Source of the DNA: Sphingomonas sp. Y57
GTDB lineage: Bacteria > Pseudomonadota > Alphaproteobacteria > Sphingomonadales > Sphingomonadaceae
Assembly (NCBI RefSeq): GCF_001015195.1
Contig: NZ_LDES01000038.1
Coordinates: forward strand, 62,001-126,000
Direction: 5' to 3'
DNA: 64,000 nucleotides
The notes under the pieces are model-generated. The model ran no database searches and had not been told where the DNA came from. It saw only the letters and a list, made by a program, of their open reading frames with translations. Of this stretch, positions 29,133 through 37,384 are shown in pieces. How positions within the stretch are numbered: position 1 is the stretch's first letter; every line of letters begins with the position of its first letter. The position numbers and the translations under genes are program-made.

Positions 29133-30050
29133 ATGCCGCGCCTTCCCGATTTCGAAGCCTGGGCGATCTTCGCCAAGGTGGCCGAGCTGGGCAGCTTCTC
29201 TGCCGCTGCCGACGACCTGGCGCTGTCGAAGGCGACCGTCTCGAAGGCCGTGTCGCGGCTCGAGCAGCGGCTGGCCGCACCGCTGTTCCACCGTAGTTCG
29301 CGCAAATTGTCGCTGACCGAAAGCGGGCAGATGGCGCAGGAACGCGCGGCGATGCTGCTCGCCGACGGCGAAGCGATCGAGGAGGCTATTTCCGAACGCG
29401 GTGCGGTGCCGCGCGGCTTGGTCCGGCTTGCGGCGCCGATGTCGTTCGGCATCGCCCATCTGCGCCCGATCCTGCCGCTGTTCCACCAGGCCTATCCCGA
29501 GGTGGTGATAGACCTGCATCTTTCGGACGAGCGGATCGACCTGATCGAGCGGGGATTCGACGTCGCGCTTCGGATCGGCCGGCTGGAAGATTCGGCGCTC
29601 AAGGCGCGGCGGCTGTTCCCGGTGCGGTTGCCGCTGGTCGGTGCGCCCGCGCTGTTCGATCGACTGGGCCGTCCCGAGCATCCGCGCGATCTCGTCCGCT
29701 ATCCGGCCTTCGTCTACACCCATGTCCGCCACCCCGGCCGCTATCATTTCCGCCACCCGGTCGAGGGCGAACTGTCGGTCGAACTCAACGGGCCGATCCG
29801 CACCAACAATGGCGACGTGCTGATCGACGCGCTGGTCGCTGGCGCCGGCATCGCGCCGCTGCCGGATTTCCTCGCCTGGCGATGCCTGGCCGAGGGTAGC
29901 CTGGAGGAGGTGTTGCCCGACTGGTCGTCGGGACCGAGCGGCGCACTGCACGTGGTCACTCCGCCCACCCCGCTGCGGCCGGCGCGGGTCAGGGTGCTGA
30001 TCGATTTCCTTGCTGCCGCCTTCCTCAAGCCGCCCTGGGCGACGAGCTGA
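29133..30050 (+). CDS. LysR-family transcriptional regulator
   Basis: 305 residues. The N-terminal winged helix spans residues 1-65 (FAKVAELGSFSAAADDLALSKATVSKAVSRLEQRLAAPLFHRSSR), followed by a periplasmic-binding-like sensor domain (LVRLAAPMSFGIAHLRPILPLF, VVIDLHLSDERIDLIERGFDVALRIGRL, GDVLIDALVAGAGIAPLPDFL). LysR proteins usually control a divergent neighbour, here the pirin-wrbA unit. A dyad at 29089-29102 is a candidate site. The effector is unknown. Confidence 0.93.
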   Translation: MPRLPDFEAWAIFAKVAELGSFSAAADDLALSKATVSKAVSRLEQRLAAPLFHRSSRKLSLTESGQMAQERAAMLLADGEAIEEAISERGAVPRGLVRLAAPMSFGIAHLRPILPLFHQAYPEVVIDLHLSDERIDLIERGFDVALRIGRLEDSALKARRLFPVRLPLVGAPALFDRLGRPEHPRDLVRYPAFVYTHVRHPGRYHFRHPVEGELSVELNGPIRTNNGDVLIDALVAGAGIAPLPDFLAWRCLAEGSLEEVLPDWSSGPSGALHVVTPPTPLRPARVRVLIDFLAAAFLKPPWATS

Positions 30051-30162
30051 CCTCTTCGCTCACGGCGGCCGACCAGGCGCCGGCGAAGCGAGCAGGAGCG
30101 GTTGAGCCCGTGCGCAAAGCTGGCTAAAGCCGCGCCAATTGCCCCTGAAGCGGACCGCAGCC

Positions 30163-30411
30163 ATGACCGATACGATGCCCGACCGTCTCTCGATCAACCC
30201 GTCGAGCCCCTATTTCAACGCGGACCTGCTGGAGCGCGGCGTCGGCATTCGCTTCAAAGGGGTCGAGAAGACCAATGTCGAGGAATATTGCGTTAGCGAG
30301 GGATGGGTCCGGGTCGCTGTCGGCAACACCCGCGACCGCAAGGGCAATCCGCTGACGATCAAGCTGAGCGGCCCCGTCGAGCCCTATCTGAAGGATGCCG
30401 GCGAAGGCTGA
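30163..30411 (+). CDS. DUF3297 family small protein
   Basis: 82 residues. PDRLSINPSSPYFNADLLERGVGIRFKGVEKTNVEEYCVSEGW and the ending RKGNPLTIKLSGPVEPY are highly characteristic of DUF3297, a small family in Proteobacteria of unknown function. One cysteine (EEYCVSE) is invariant in relatives I recall. I start it at ATG 30163; 30175 is an alternative. It follows the LysR gene by 112 bp and is probably independent of it. Confidence 0.87.
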   Translation: MTDTMPDRLSINPSSPYFNADLLERGVGIRFKGVEKTNVEEYCVSEGWVRVAVGNTRDRKGNPLTIKLSGPVEPYLKDAGEG

Positions 30412-30553
30412 TTCGTCCGCATACGGAGAAAATTTATCGAATCCCGGCAGGGACTTGGCCGGCGTCTTGACTCGCGCCGGCCACGAACCAAATTAGCCCT
30501 CGGCGTTTCCGCCGCAATGGAAGGATTGACTGGAAGAAAGGAGGCATATCCCC

Positions 30554-30757
30554 ATGTCCTTCTCCACTTTTCGCCGCCCATTCGACGTGGCGCGGCATCC
30601 TACCCTCGAGCCCGAGGTCAAACGGGCGATCCTCGCATCCTGGGCATCCGACGCAGCCGCGGTCCCCGACCGGCCGGCGCTCCGCCGCCCGCACAAGCAC
30701 GGCAGGCCAATTCCGGTCGATGACGTCCTGTCGGCGCTCAAGTCCCTCGATAGCTGA
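30554..30757 (+). CDS. Small conserved protein of unknown function
   Basis: 67 residues with an excellent ribosome-binding site (AAAGGAGGC) ahead of the ATG. LEPEVKRAILASWASDAAAVPDRPALRRP is the conserved core, and the ending PIPVDDVLSALKSLD recurs in short alphaproteobacterial proteins without a name. No membrane segment or cysteine. It is followed after 12 bp by a DUF465 gene, so the two form a mini-operon. A TTGACT at 30467 could be its -35. Function unknown. Confidence 0.75.
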   Translation: MSFSTFRRPFDVARHPTLEPEVKRAILASWASDAAAVPDRPALRRPHKHGRPIPVDDVLSALKSLDS

Positions 30758-30769
30758 GCGGAGGGAGGC

Positions 30770-30955
30770 ATGTCCGATCGATTCTTCCGCTATCTCACGC
30801 GCGAGCATGCGCGGCTGGAGGCGCTGATCGAGGAGCAACGCCGCCGCCCGCTTCCCGACGATATGGAGATCGCCCGCCTCAAGAAAGCGAAGCTGGCGGT
30901 CAAGGACCAGATCGCGTGCTGGCAGGCGGACTGCGACGAGACCGTCGCCGCCTGA
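30770..30955 (+). CDS. DUF465 (YdcH-like) small protein
   Basis: 61 residues. HARLEALIEEQRRRPLPDDMEIARLKKAKLAVKDQIA is the DUF465 signature, a short antiparallel helical hairpin rich in charged residues. YdcH-like proteins are abundant and uncharacterised. GGAGG lies 6 bp before the ATG. It is the second gene of a two-gene unit with the 67-residue protein and is followed by a perfect hairpin. Confidence 0.87.
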   Translation: MSDRFFRYLTREHARLEALIEEQRRRPLPDDMEIARLKKAKLAVKDQIACWQADCDETVAA

Positions 30956-30961
30956 CGCCAC

Positions 30962-30994
30962 GGGACGGAGCGGCAACGCCTGCCGCTCCGTCCC
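30962..30994 (+). terminator. Perfect 14-bp hairpin after the DUF465 gene
   Basis: GGGACGGAGCGGCA (30962-30975) pairs perfectly with TGCCGCTCCGTCCC (30981-30994) across a 5-nt loop, 6 bp past the stop. No T-tract follows, so it may be a Rho-assisted or 3'-end-stabilising stem and not a classic terminator. Confidence 0.6.
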
Positions 30995-31053
30995 GGGCAT
31001 TGTACCTGGCGGCAAGACATGGTGAGATCGCCGCTTCACCATCGGAGCGATCA

Positions 31054-31494
31054 TTGCCGAAAATGCGCACGCCCGGCCCGATCTGGAGGCAGGTGACCGC
31101 CTATGGCGGGCTGTTCGCCGCCGGCACGCTGGCGCTGCAATGGCTCGACTATCGCCGTCTCGCCCGATCGCAGATCGACGAGCTCGCCCTGGCGCTGATC
31201 GCCGGCGGCTTTCTGGTGCTGGGCATCGTCGTCGGTGTCCGCGCCTTCGCGCCCCGCGCTGCCGTATCGTTCGACGGTAATCCGCAGGCGATCGAGTCGC
31301 TGGGCATCACGCGGCGCGAGCTGGCGGTGTTGCGCGAACTCGCGGCAGGCCGGTCGAACAAGGAGATCGCGGTCAGGCTCGCCGTCTCCCCTAACACGAT
31401 CAAGACGCATGTCGCCCGGCTGTATGAGAAGCTCGGCGCTGTTCGGCGTACCGATGCGCTGACCCGCGCCCGCGCGCTGGGGATCCTGCCGTAA
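31054..31494 (+). CDS. Membrane-anchored LuxR-type HTH regulator
   Basis: 146 residues. Two hydrophobic segments (about 14-30, YGGLFAAGTLALQWL, and 44-67, LALALIAGGFLVLGIVVGVRAF) precede a LuxR/GerE helix-turn-helix (about 85-146): GITRRELAVLRELAAGRSNKEIAVRLAVSPNTIKTHVARLYEKLGA. There is no receiver or autoinducer-binding domain. The TTG at 31054 follows GGAG at good spacing; the ATG at 31063 is an alternative. A DNA-binding domain tethered to the membrane is unusual for LuxR proteins. Target unknown. Confidence 0.82.
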   Translation: MPKMRTPGPIWRQVTAYGGLFAAGTLALQWLDYRRLARSQIDELALALIAGGFLVLGIVVGVRAFAPRAAVSFDGNPQAIESLGITRRELAVLRELAAGRSNKEIAVRLAVSPNTIKTHVARLYEKLGAVRRTDALTRARALGILP

Positions 31495-31593
31495 CAACCG
31501 ACATCTTTCGGGCGATCACGGCGAAATCACCCTTTTGGGCGATTGCATCCGCCCTCCGGCCGTCCTTCGATAGCGTCGGCCCTCCGACCTGAA

Positions 31594-32028
31594 TCAGCCC
31601 TCGAATTCGATCGTCACGCTGTCGGCCGAGCGCCTGGCGGGGCCATGGTAGACCGCTTCGATATTGTTGCCGTCGGGGTCGGTCAGGAAGGCGGCATAAT
31701 AGCCGGGATGGTAGGATCGTTCGCCGGGCGCCCCATTGTCGCGACCGCCAGCCGCCAGACCTGCCCTGTGGAAGGCGTCGACCATCGGCCGGTCGACCGC
31801 CTGGAAGGCGAGGTGGTGGCGGCCGGTGAGCCGACCCTGCGCCGCCGGGCTGTCGGCAGTCGATACGAACAGCTCGTCAGCCCAGAAATAGTCGGTGCCG
31901 GAGCCGGCGATGGGAATGCCGAGCACATCGAATATCGCGGCGTAGAAGCGTCGGCTGGCGTCAAGATCGGCGACGACGAGCTGGATATGATCGATCAGCC
32001 GGCCGCGTTCGAGACGTTGGGTTTCCAT
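31594..32028 (-). CDS. VOC-family protein (glyoxalase/bleomycin-resistance fold)
   Basis: 144 residues. [32 protein letters not shown] is the VOC start with the first metal histidine, [27 protein letters not shown] carries the second, and [20 protein letters not shown] gives the terminal glutamate. AGGAGCAGG lies upstream of the ATG. It is not close to gloA in sequence, so a substrate cannot be stated. It converges on the LuxR-type gene with about 100 bp of non-coding sequence between them. Confidence 0.85.
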   Translation of the reverse strand: METQRLERGRLIDHIQLVVADLDASRRFYAAIFDVLGIPIAGSGTDYFWADELFVSTADSPAAQGRLTGRHHLAFQAVDRPMVDAFHRAGLAAGGRDNGAPGERSYHPGYYAAFLTDPDGNNIEAVYHGPARRSADSVTIEFEG

Positions 32029-32160
32029 GGTCCTGCTCCTGTGTCGCCGGGATAACCGGGCTGCGGACCGGCGGTTCCACCGCCCGTCGCAGGCGCGGGA
32101 ACCATCCGTCGCTGCCGGGCGTCCTGGCCGACGACGCGAACGGCTCAGCGAGGCCCAGCC

Positions 32161-32451
32161 ATGATCCGACCGAGCGACTGGATGTCCCTGGCTTTCGACA
32201 GCTGGCGCCTCGGCGCCGAAGCGTCGGCGGTGATCGCGATGCGGCTGGCCAGGCTCGCCGCGGGCGACGCGGCCGCTCTGATCGAGGCACAACGCATGAT
32301 CGGAGAAAAGGTGGAGGCAGCGGCAACCCTGCAGGGCAAGGCCCTGGCCGGTCGGCTGGGCAAGACGCCCGCGCGCCGCGCGAAGGCCACGATCGGCCAT
32401 TACCGGCGCGCGGTGGCGAAGAACCGGAAGCGACTGCAGCGCCGGCGTTGA
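32161..32451 (+). CDS. Small basic phasin-like protein of unknown function
   Basis: 96 residues, strongly helical and basic. [46 protein letters not shown] recalls short sphingomonad phasin-like proteins in which WRLG-EAS-VI-MR is conserved; the tail is very basic ([16 protein letters not shown]). No membrane segment. Phasins coat polyhydroxyalkanoate granules, but no PHA gene is near, so I claim no role. It starts opposite the VOC gene. Confidence 0.68.
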   Translation: MIRPSDWMSLAFDSWRLGAEASAVIAMRLARLAAGDAAALIEAQRMIGEKVEAAATLQGKALAGRLGKTPARRAKATIGHYRRAVAKNRKRLQRRR

Positions 32452-32616
32452 GCCGCGGACAGGCAGCCCGGCCCGGCGACAGAGCCATCGCCGCCAGGCC
32501 GGACGCCACTCCAGAGAAGGTGGGGGCGATTCCCCTGCGCCCCCATACGCCTACGCAACTACTCGGACGCCATGCAACGCCAAGCACCGGGCTACTATGG
32601 TTTACGGACGGCAGCA

Positions 32617-32630
32617 GTGATGCGCGTCAC
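32617..32630. promoter_or_regulatory. CRP/FNR-like operator upstream of msrB
   Basis: AGTGATGCGCGTCACA contains GTGA-N6-TCAC, the half-site arrangement of CRP/FNR-family binding sites, centred about 82 bp before the msrB start. Placement suits an activator, but the motif is short and may be chance. The remaining sequence from 32452 to 32705 shows no gene. Confidence 0.3.
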
Positions 32631-32705
32631 AGTTGTAAAAAACCGTTACGGACAGGGTTGACGCGGACGCTTGACCGCGGGCCGGGCACCACCCACATTC
32701 GAACC

Positions 32706-33098
32706 ATGGACAAGGTCGATCTCAGCGACGCCGAATGGCGTGAGAAGCTCACCCCCGAGCAATATCATGTGCTCCGCCAGGCGGGCACCGAAAGGGCTTT
32801 CACCGGCAAATATTGGAACACCAAGGATTCCGGCACCTATCGGTGCGCCGGCTGCGGCGAGCAGCTGTTCGACAGCGATGCCAAATTCGATTCGGGCTGC
32901 GGTTGGCCCAGTTTCACCGCCCCGGCCGAGGACGCGGCGGTGACCGAGCATCGCGACACCAGCCACGGCATGGTCCGCACCGAAATCCGATGCGCGCGAT
33001 GCGAAGGCCATCTCGGCCATGTCTTTCCCGACGGTCCCGGTCCCGACGGGCTGCGCTATTGCATCAACTCGGCATCGATCGACTTAGAAAAGAAGTAA
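32706..33098 (+). CDS. msrB: Peptide-methionine (R)-S-oxide reductase
   Basis: 130 residues. It reduces the R-epimer of methionine sulfoxide in damaged proteins, using thioredoxin. Zinc cysteines C47, C50 (CAGC) and C96, C99 (CARC) and the catalytic C119 in RYCINSASI are present; GCGWPSF is the substrate loop. No signal peptide, so a cytosolic enzyme. The ATG at 32706 is taken because MsrB homology begins at once; longer upstream frame is not coding-like. It may be regulated by the CRP-like site upstream. Confidence 0.96.
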   Translation: MDKVDLSDAEWREKLTPEQYHVLRQAGTERAFTGKYWNTKDSGTYRCAGCGEQLFDSDAKFDSGCGWPSFTAPAEDAAVTEHRDTSHGMVRTEIRCARCEGHLGHVFPDGPGPDGLRYCINSASIDLEKK

Positions 33099-33219
33099 GT
33101 CCGGGCCCCGCATTCATCGTGCCGTCATCGTCCCCCGTCGATAGGGCTGGCCGATCGGTCGAAATCGGGGGCGTTCCGCTTGGCAGAGTCAGGGATAAAG
33201 GCTAATCGGACGGTCGCGC

Positions 33220-35343
33220 ATGTCGACCAAACCGAACCCCAGGAAAAAGCCTAGCCGCATGGGCTGGCTCCGCACCCTCTTCAAGATCGGCCTCTTCACC
33301 GCGCTCGCCGGCCTCGGCGCGCTGGTGATCGCGGTGCTGATCGCCATGGCCTCGTTGCCCGGCTTCGAGGAACTGAAGTCGAGCCCGAACGGGCAGACGG
33401 TGCGCGTCCGCGCCGCCGATGGCTCGGTGATCGTCGCGCTCGGGCCGAGCTATGGCGACTGGTTGCCGATCCCCCAGATTCCCGATCCGATGAAGAAGGC
33501 GATGGTCGCGGTCGAGGACCGGCGCTTCTACATGCACCCCGGCATCGATCCGATAGGCATGGCGCGCGCCGCCTGGGTCGGGTTCCAGCGCAAGGGCGAG
33601 GGGCGCCGCCTGCAGGGTGCGTCGACGATCACCCAGCAACTCGCCCGCAATATCTTCCTGACCAATGCCTACAGCTTCGGCCGCAAGTTCCGCGAAGTGA
33701 TCCTGGCGCTGGCGATGGAGCGCAAATTCTCCAAGGAGCAGATCCTCGAGCTCTATCTCAACCGCGTCTATTTCGGCGGCGGCGCCTATGGCATCGACGC
33801 CGCGGCGCGCAAATTCTTCGACCATTCGGCGACGACGCTGAATCTGGGGGAGAGCGCGATCATCGCCGGGCTGGTCAAGGCGCCATCGCATTATTCGCCG
33901 ACCGCCGACCGCGAGGCCGCGATCGACCGCGCCAAGGTGGTGCTTGAGGTGATGCAGGATGCCGGGGCGATCACCCCGTCCGAGGCCGGGGCGATCGATC
34001 TCGACAAGGTTCGCCTTGCCCCGGAGCGGGACCAGAACGCGGTCCGCTATTTCACCGACTGGGCGCTCGCCCAGCTCGACGACCTCGTCGACGAACAGAT
34101 CCAGCCCATAGACGTGTGGACGACGATCGATCCGGTCATGCAGAGGGCGGCCGACGCCGCGATCCGCGCCAATGCGCCGCCCGGCGCGCAGGGCGCGCTG
34201 GTCGCGCTCGATCGCGACGGCGCGGTCCGCGCGATGGTCGGCGGTCGCGACTATGTCAGTTCGATCTACAACCGCGCGACCCAGGCGGAGCGGCAGCCCG
34301 GCTCCGCCTTCAAGCTGTTCGTCTACCTCGCGGCGATGGAAGCGGGGATGAAGCCCGACACGCCGGTGGTCGACGAACCGATCGACATCAACGGCTGGAG
34401 CCCGCGCAACAGCAACCGCGAATATGCCGGGCCGATCGACGTTCGCACGGCCTTCGCCTTCTCGGTCAACACCGTCGCCGCCAAGATCGGCCAGCAGGTC
34501 GGCTTCGATACGGTCGCCGACATGGCCCACCGCTTCGGCATCGGCACGAAGCTCAACACCCATCCGTCGATGGTGCTCGGCACCTCCGATGTGCGGCTGA
34601 TCGACATGACCCGCGCCTTCGCGGCGGTCGCGCGCAAGGGCGTCGCGGTTGTCCCCTACGGCATCGTCAAAGTGACCACCGCCAAGGGCGATCTGCTCTA
34701 CGAGCACCGCGCCGACGACAATCGCGTGCTGGTCGCCCCCTGGGTCGCCGCCGAGGTCACCGACCTGCTCCAGACCGCGGTCAACACCGGCACTGCCCGT
34801 GCCGCCCAGATCGGCCGGCCCGTTGCCGGCAAGACGGGGACGACCTCGTCGAACAAGGACGGATGGTTCCTGGGCTTCTCGAGCGGGATCACCGCAGGGG
34901 TATGGATGGGCCGCGACGATGCCAAGACGGTCGGCGGCCTGCAAGGCGGCCGCGCGCCCGCGCGCGCCTTCGCCGATTTCATGCGGGTCGCCGTCGCCAA
35001 GCGCCCGGCCGAGCCGTTCGAAACGCAGGTGACCCTGCCCGAATTCCAGATCGAGCCCGACGACGAGGCTTTCTTCGGCGCCCCCGACGACAGCTTCGTC
35101 AATCCCGACGGCCTGCCCGCCGAGGAAGGCATCGAGCCACAGGCCGACCCCGAGGGCGGCTTCGAGCCCCAGGCCGCGGCGCCCGCGGCCCCGGTGCCGG
35201 CCCCGCCCCGCGTCCAGCCCGGCCCGCCGCCCGCCGCCCAGCCGCGGGCGCAGCCGTCGCAACAGCAGCGCCCGTCGCTCGGTTCGGATTTCCTGAGCGG
35301 TATCGAGCAGCCCCGCCGCAACACGGACCGGCCGCGGCCCTGA
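33220..35343 (+). CDS. Class A penicillin-binding protein (PBP1a type)
   Basis: 707 residues. It is a bifunctional peptidoglycan polymerase. A short basic tail and one membrane anchor (residues about 19-45, LFKIGLFTALAGLGALVIAVLIAM) are followed by the glycosyltransferase domain (EDRRFYMHPGID, GASTITQQLARNIFL, ELYLNRVYFG) and the transpeptidase domain with S-A-F-K (QPGSAFKLF), SVN and KTGTT motifs. A Pro/Ala/Gln-rich C-terminal tail of about 60 residues (from roughly 640) is disordered and could bind partners. It stands alone. Confidence 0.94.
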   Translation: MSTKPNPRKKPSRMGWLRTLFKIGLFTALAGLGALVIAVLIAMASLPGFEELKSSPNGQTVRVRAADGSVIVALGPSYGDWLPIPQIPDPMKKAMVAVEDRRFYMHPGIDPIGMARAAWVGFQRKGEGRRLQGASTITQQLARNIFLTNAYSFGRKFREVILALAMERKFSKEQILELYLNRVYFGGGAYGIDAAARKFFDHSATTLNLGESAIIAGLVKAPSHYSPTADREAAIDRAKVVLEVMQDAGAITPSEAGAIDLDKVRLAPERDQNAVRYFTDWALAQLDDLVDEQIQPIDVWTTIDPVMQRAADAAIRANAPPGAQGALVALDRDGAVRAMVGGRDYVSSIYNRATQAERQPGSAFKLFVYLAAMEAGMKPDTPVVDEPIDINGWSPRNSNREYAGPIDVRTAFAFSVNTVAAKIGQQVGFDTVADMAHRFGIGTKLNTHPSMVLGTSDVRLIDMTRAFAAVARKGVAVVPYGIVKVTTAKGDLLYEHRADDNRVLVAPWVAAEVTDLLQTAVNTGTARAAQIGRPVAGKTGTTSSNKDGWFLGFSSGITAGVWMGRDDAKTVGGLQGGRAPARAFADFMRVAVAKRPAEPFETQVTLPEFQIEPDDEAFFGAPDDSFVNPDGLPAEEGIEPQADPEGGFEPQAAAPAAPVPAPPRVQPGPPPAAQPRAQPSQQQRPSLGSDFLSGIEQPRRNTDRPRP

Positions 35344-35348
35344 TCCCC

Positions 35349-35436
35349 GTCAGGCCGGCGCAGGCCGGCATCTCAGCAGGGAGGAGAAAAGGTCGAGGCA
35401 GGAGCTGCCCGAGATCCCCGCCTGCGCCGGGATGAC
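35349..35436. repeat. Intergenic palindromic repeat, family A, complete element
   Basis: Left unit GTCAGGCCGGCGCAGGCCGG plus CATCTC; right unit GAGATCCCCGCCTGCGCCGG plus GATGAC. It lies between the convergent PBP and metallopeptidase genes. The left hairpin arm is slightly diverged. Confidence 0.82.
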
Positions 35437-35445
35437 GGCAAGGGG

Positions 35446-36168
35446 TCAGGTCTCGCGACCCAGCCAATAGAGTTCGCGCCCGTGGCGGCGGAGCCAGCCG
35501 CGCTCCGGCATGGGGTCGCGACCCAGCAGCCGTTCGACGGCGGCGTGGAAATCGGGGCTGTGGTCCATGTGCAACCGATGCGCGACCTCATGCGCGACCG
35601 TCGCCTCGAGCACCTCGAGCGGGGCGAGGATCAGCCGCCAGCTGTAGCGGATGTCGCCACTAGCCGAGCAACTCCCCCAGCGCGCACGGGGATCGCCGAT
35701 CGAGACCCGGCCGACCGTCACCCCCGCAATGGCCGCAAAGCGCATCGTTTCCGCTTCCAGGCGGGCAAGCGCCTGCGCGCGAAGCCAGCGGATCACGCGA
35801 GGGGCGAGCATGTCGACAGGCGGCGGCACCACCAGCCGGTCGCCGACCCGGCGGACGATCCGCCCACCGTCACCAAGCTCGATCGTCATCCGCTCCCCGG
35901 CCACCTCGATCGCCAGGCCCGACACGATCGGCCGGGCGACCGGCAGCGCACCGAGCGCTTCCTCGATCCAGTCGCGCTTGCTCTCGACCCACTTCAGCGC
36001 CTGGCGCAGCGAGGCGTGCGCCGGGAGCACCAGCCGGACCCCGCCGTCGCGCGGATCGACGCTGAGCCGCATCCGCCGGGCCTGCGCCATCCGCCGCACC
36101 TCAAGCGGACGGCTGCGCCCGCCCACTTCGAACAGCATCACCGGCTCGGTTTTGCGGCGGAAGATCAT
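35446..36168 (-). CDS. M48-like zinc metallopeptidase (YgjP/DUF45 family)
   Basis: 240 residues. HEVAHRLHMDHSPDFHAAVERLLGRDP is the HExxH zinc motif with downstream histidine, and RARWGSCSASGDIRYSWRLILAPLEVLEATVAHE is the segment conserved in YgjP/WLM-like peptidases. No signal peptide. Physiological substrate unknown in this family. It reads leftward and ends close to a repeat element. Confidence 0.9.
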   Translation of the reverse strand: MIFRRKTEPVMLFEVGGRSRPLEVRRMAQARRMRLSVDPRDGGVRLVLPAHASLRQALKWVESKRDWIEEALGALPVARPIVSGLAIEVAGERMTIELGDGGRIVRRVGDRLVVPPPVDMLAPRVIRWLRAQALARLEAETMRFAAIAGVTVGRVSIGDPRARWGSCSASGDIRYSWRLILAPLEVLEATVAHEVAHRLHMDHSPDFHAAVERLLGRDPMPERGWLRRHGRELYWLGRET

Positions 36169-36240
36169 GCGCGGAGTCTAGCGCCTTATCGTGTCGGTTG
36201 GAATCGGGGGGAGCGACGAGCGGCCGCCACCGTCGCACGA

Positions 36241-36275
36241 CCGGTTTGCAGGGACCTTCCATCCCTGCAAACCGG
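36241..36275 (-). terminator. Perfect 14-bp hairpin past the YcgN gene
   Basis: CCGGTTTGCAGGGA (36241-36254) is exactly complementary to TCCCTGCAAACCGG (36262-36275), with a 7-nt loop, beginning 1 bp past the stop codon at 36277. No T-tract on either side. It probably marks the 3' end of the SCO-YcgN transcript. Confidence 0.6.
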
Positions 36276-36276
36276 G

Positions 36277-36717
36277 CTAGAGTTCGCGATCGACCAGATG
36301 ATGTTCGAGGTCGCCCGCCTCGTCCTCCGACACGGTCCAGCCGCGCACCGACATCCCGGCTTCATGGACGGAGTCTGGACTGCCGCTCACCAGCGGGTGC
36401 CAGTCGGGCAATGGCTGGCCTTCGTCCAGAAGTCGGTAGGCGCAGGTCGAAGGGAGCCAATCGATATCGCGCAGCACGCGGGGCGTCAGCCGGACGCATT
36501 CGGGAACGAAGGTCCGGCGGTGCTTATAATCCTTGCACAGGCCGGTGCGGCGATCGAGCAGGCGGCAGGCGACGTTGGTGGCCATCAGCTCGCCTGTCTC
36601 CTCGTCCTCCAGCTTGTGGAGGCAGCATTTGCCGCAGCCGTCGCAGAGCGACTCCCACTCGGCCCGCGTCATCTCGTCGAGCCGCTTGGTCTCCCAGAAC
36701 GGCCTTTCCTCCGCCAT
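36277..36717 (-). CDS. YcgN-family cysteine-cluster protein
   Basis: 146 residues, UPF0153/YcgN type. CDGCGKCC is the N-terminal cysteine cluster (CxxCGKCC) that likely binds zinc or an Fe-S cluster, and later cysteines occur in VACRLL, GLCKDY, PECVRL and STCAYR. WHPLVSG is another family motif. Its function is not known. The ATG lies 2 bp past the stop of the SCO gene, so it is translated with it. Confidence 0.9.
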   Translation of the reverse strand: MAEERPFWETKRLDEMTRAEWESLCDGCGKCCLHKLEDEETGELMATNVACRLLDRRTGLCKDYKHRRTFVPECVRLTPRVLRDIDWLPSTCAYRLLDEGQPLPDWHPLVSGSPDSVHEAGMSVRGWTVSEDEAGDLEHHLVDREL

Positions 36718-36719
36718 CG

Positions 36720-37325
36720 CTACCGCGCCCACCGCTCGATGTCGGCAACGACCGTGTCGGCATCCTTGTCCTGCGCGATCAGCGCCAGCGGCTTGCCCTG
36801 CGGGTCGAACAGCATCGCCTGGCGGCTGTGGTCGACCAGATAGCCGGGCGTACCGGGGGTGCCCTCCTGCTTCCTGTAATAGATCGCGAATTCCTTGGCG
36901 ACGGCGGCGATCTGGTCGGGCGTTCCGGTCAGGCCGATCAGCTTGGGATGGAACGCACGGACGAACTGCTTCAGCACCGGCGGCGTATCGCGTTCCGGAT
37001 CGACGGTAATGAAGATCGGCTGGATCTTTGCCGCCAGCCCCGGATTCGACGCCTCGATCTTCCTGTAGCCCTTCATCAGGTTCTGCACGTCGACCGGGCA
37101 GACATCGGGACAGAAAGTATAGCCGAAATAGATCAGCCGGTACTTGCCCGCGAAATCGCCGTCGCTGACCGTGCCGCCGTCCTGGTCGGTCAGCGTGAAG
37201 GGCCCGCCGATCTTGGCATCGGCCAGCGGCGGGGTCTCGGTCGTGGGGCCACAGCCCGACAGCAGCGGTGGCGCCACGAGCAACAACAACGCGGCGAGCG
37301 CGCGCGACAGGATCGGATTGTTCAT
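36720..37325 (-). CDS. SCO1/SenC-type copper chaperone lipoprotein
   Basis: 201 residues. A lipoprotein signal ends at LLSGC (C25), placing a thioredoxin-like domain in the periplasm. C72 and C76 (FCPDVCP) with H166 (LVDHSR) are the copper ligands. SCO proteins help assemble the Cu-A site of cytochrome c oxidase. The ATG at 37325 precedes [10 protein letters not shown]; a longer start at 37340 is unlikely. It forms a tight pair with the YcgN gene. Confidence 0.93.
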   Translation of the reverse strand: MNNPILSRALAALLLLVAPPLLSGCGPTTETPPLADAKIGGPFTLTDQDGGTVSDGDFAGKYRLIYFGYTFCPDVCPVDVQNLMKGYRKIEASNPGLAAKIQPIFITVDPERDTPPVLKQFVRAFHPKLIGLTGTPDQIAAVAKEFAIYYRKQEGTPGTPGYLVDHSRQAMLFDPQGKPLALIAQDKDADTVVADIERWAR

Positions 37326-37384
37326 GGTGCGGCCAGCCATGCTTTGCTATTGGCGCAGGCGCAAGGGCGTTTCATAACAGGGAC

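Noticed and set aside
33202-35262. 686-codon minus-strand frame opposite the PBP gene
   Set aside because: Shadow of the penicillin-binding protein, which has all its motifs in the plus frame.
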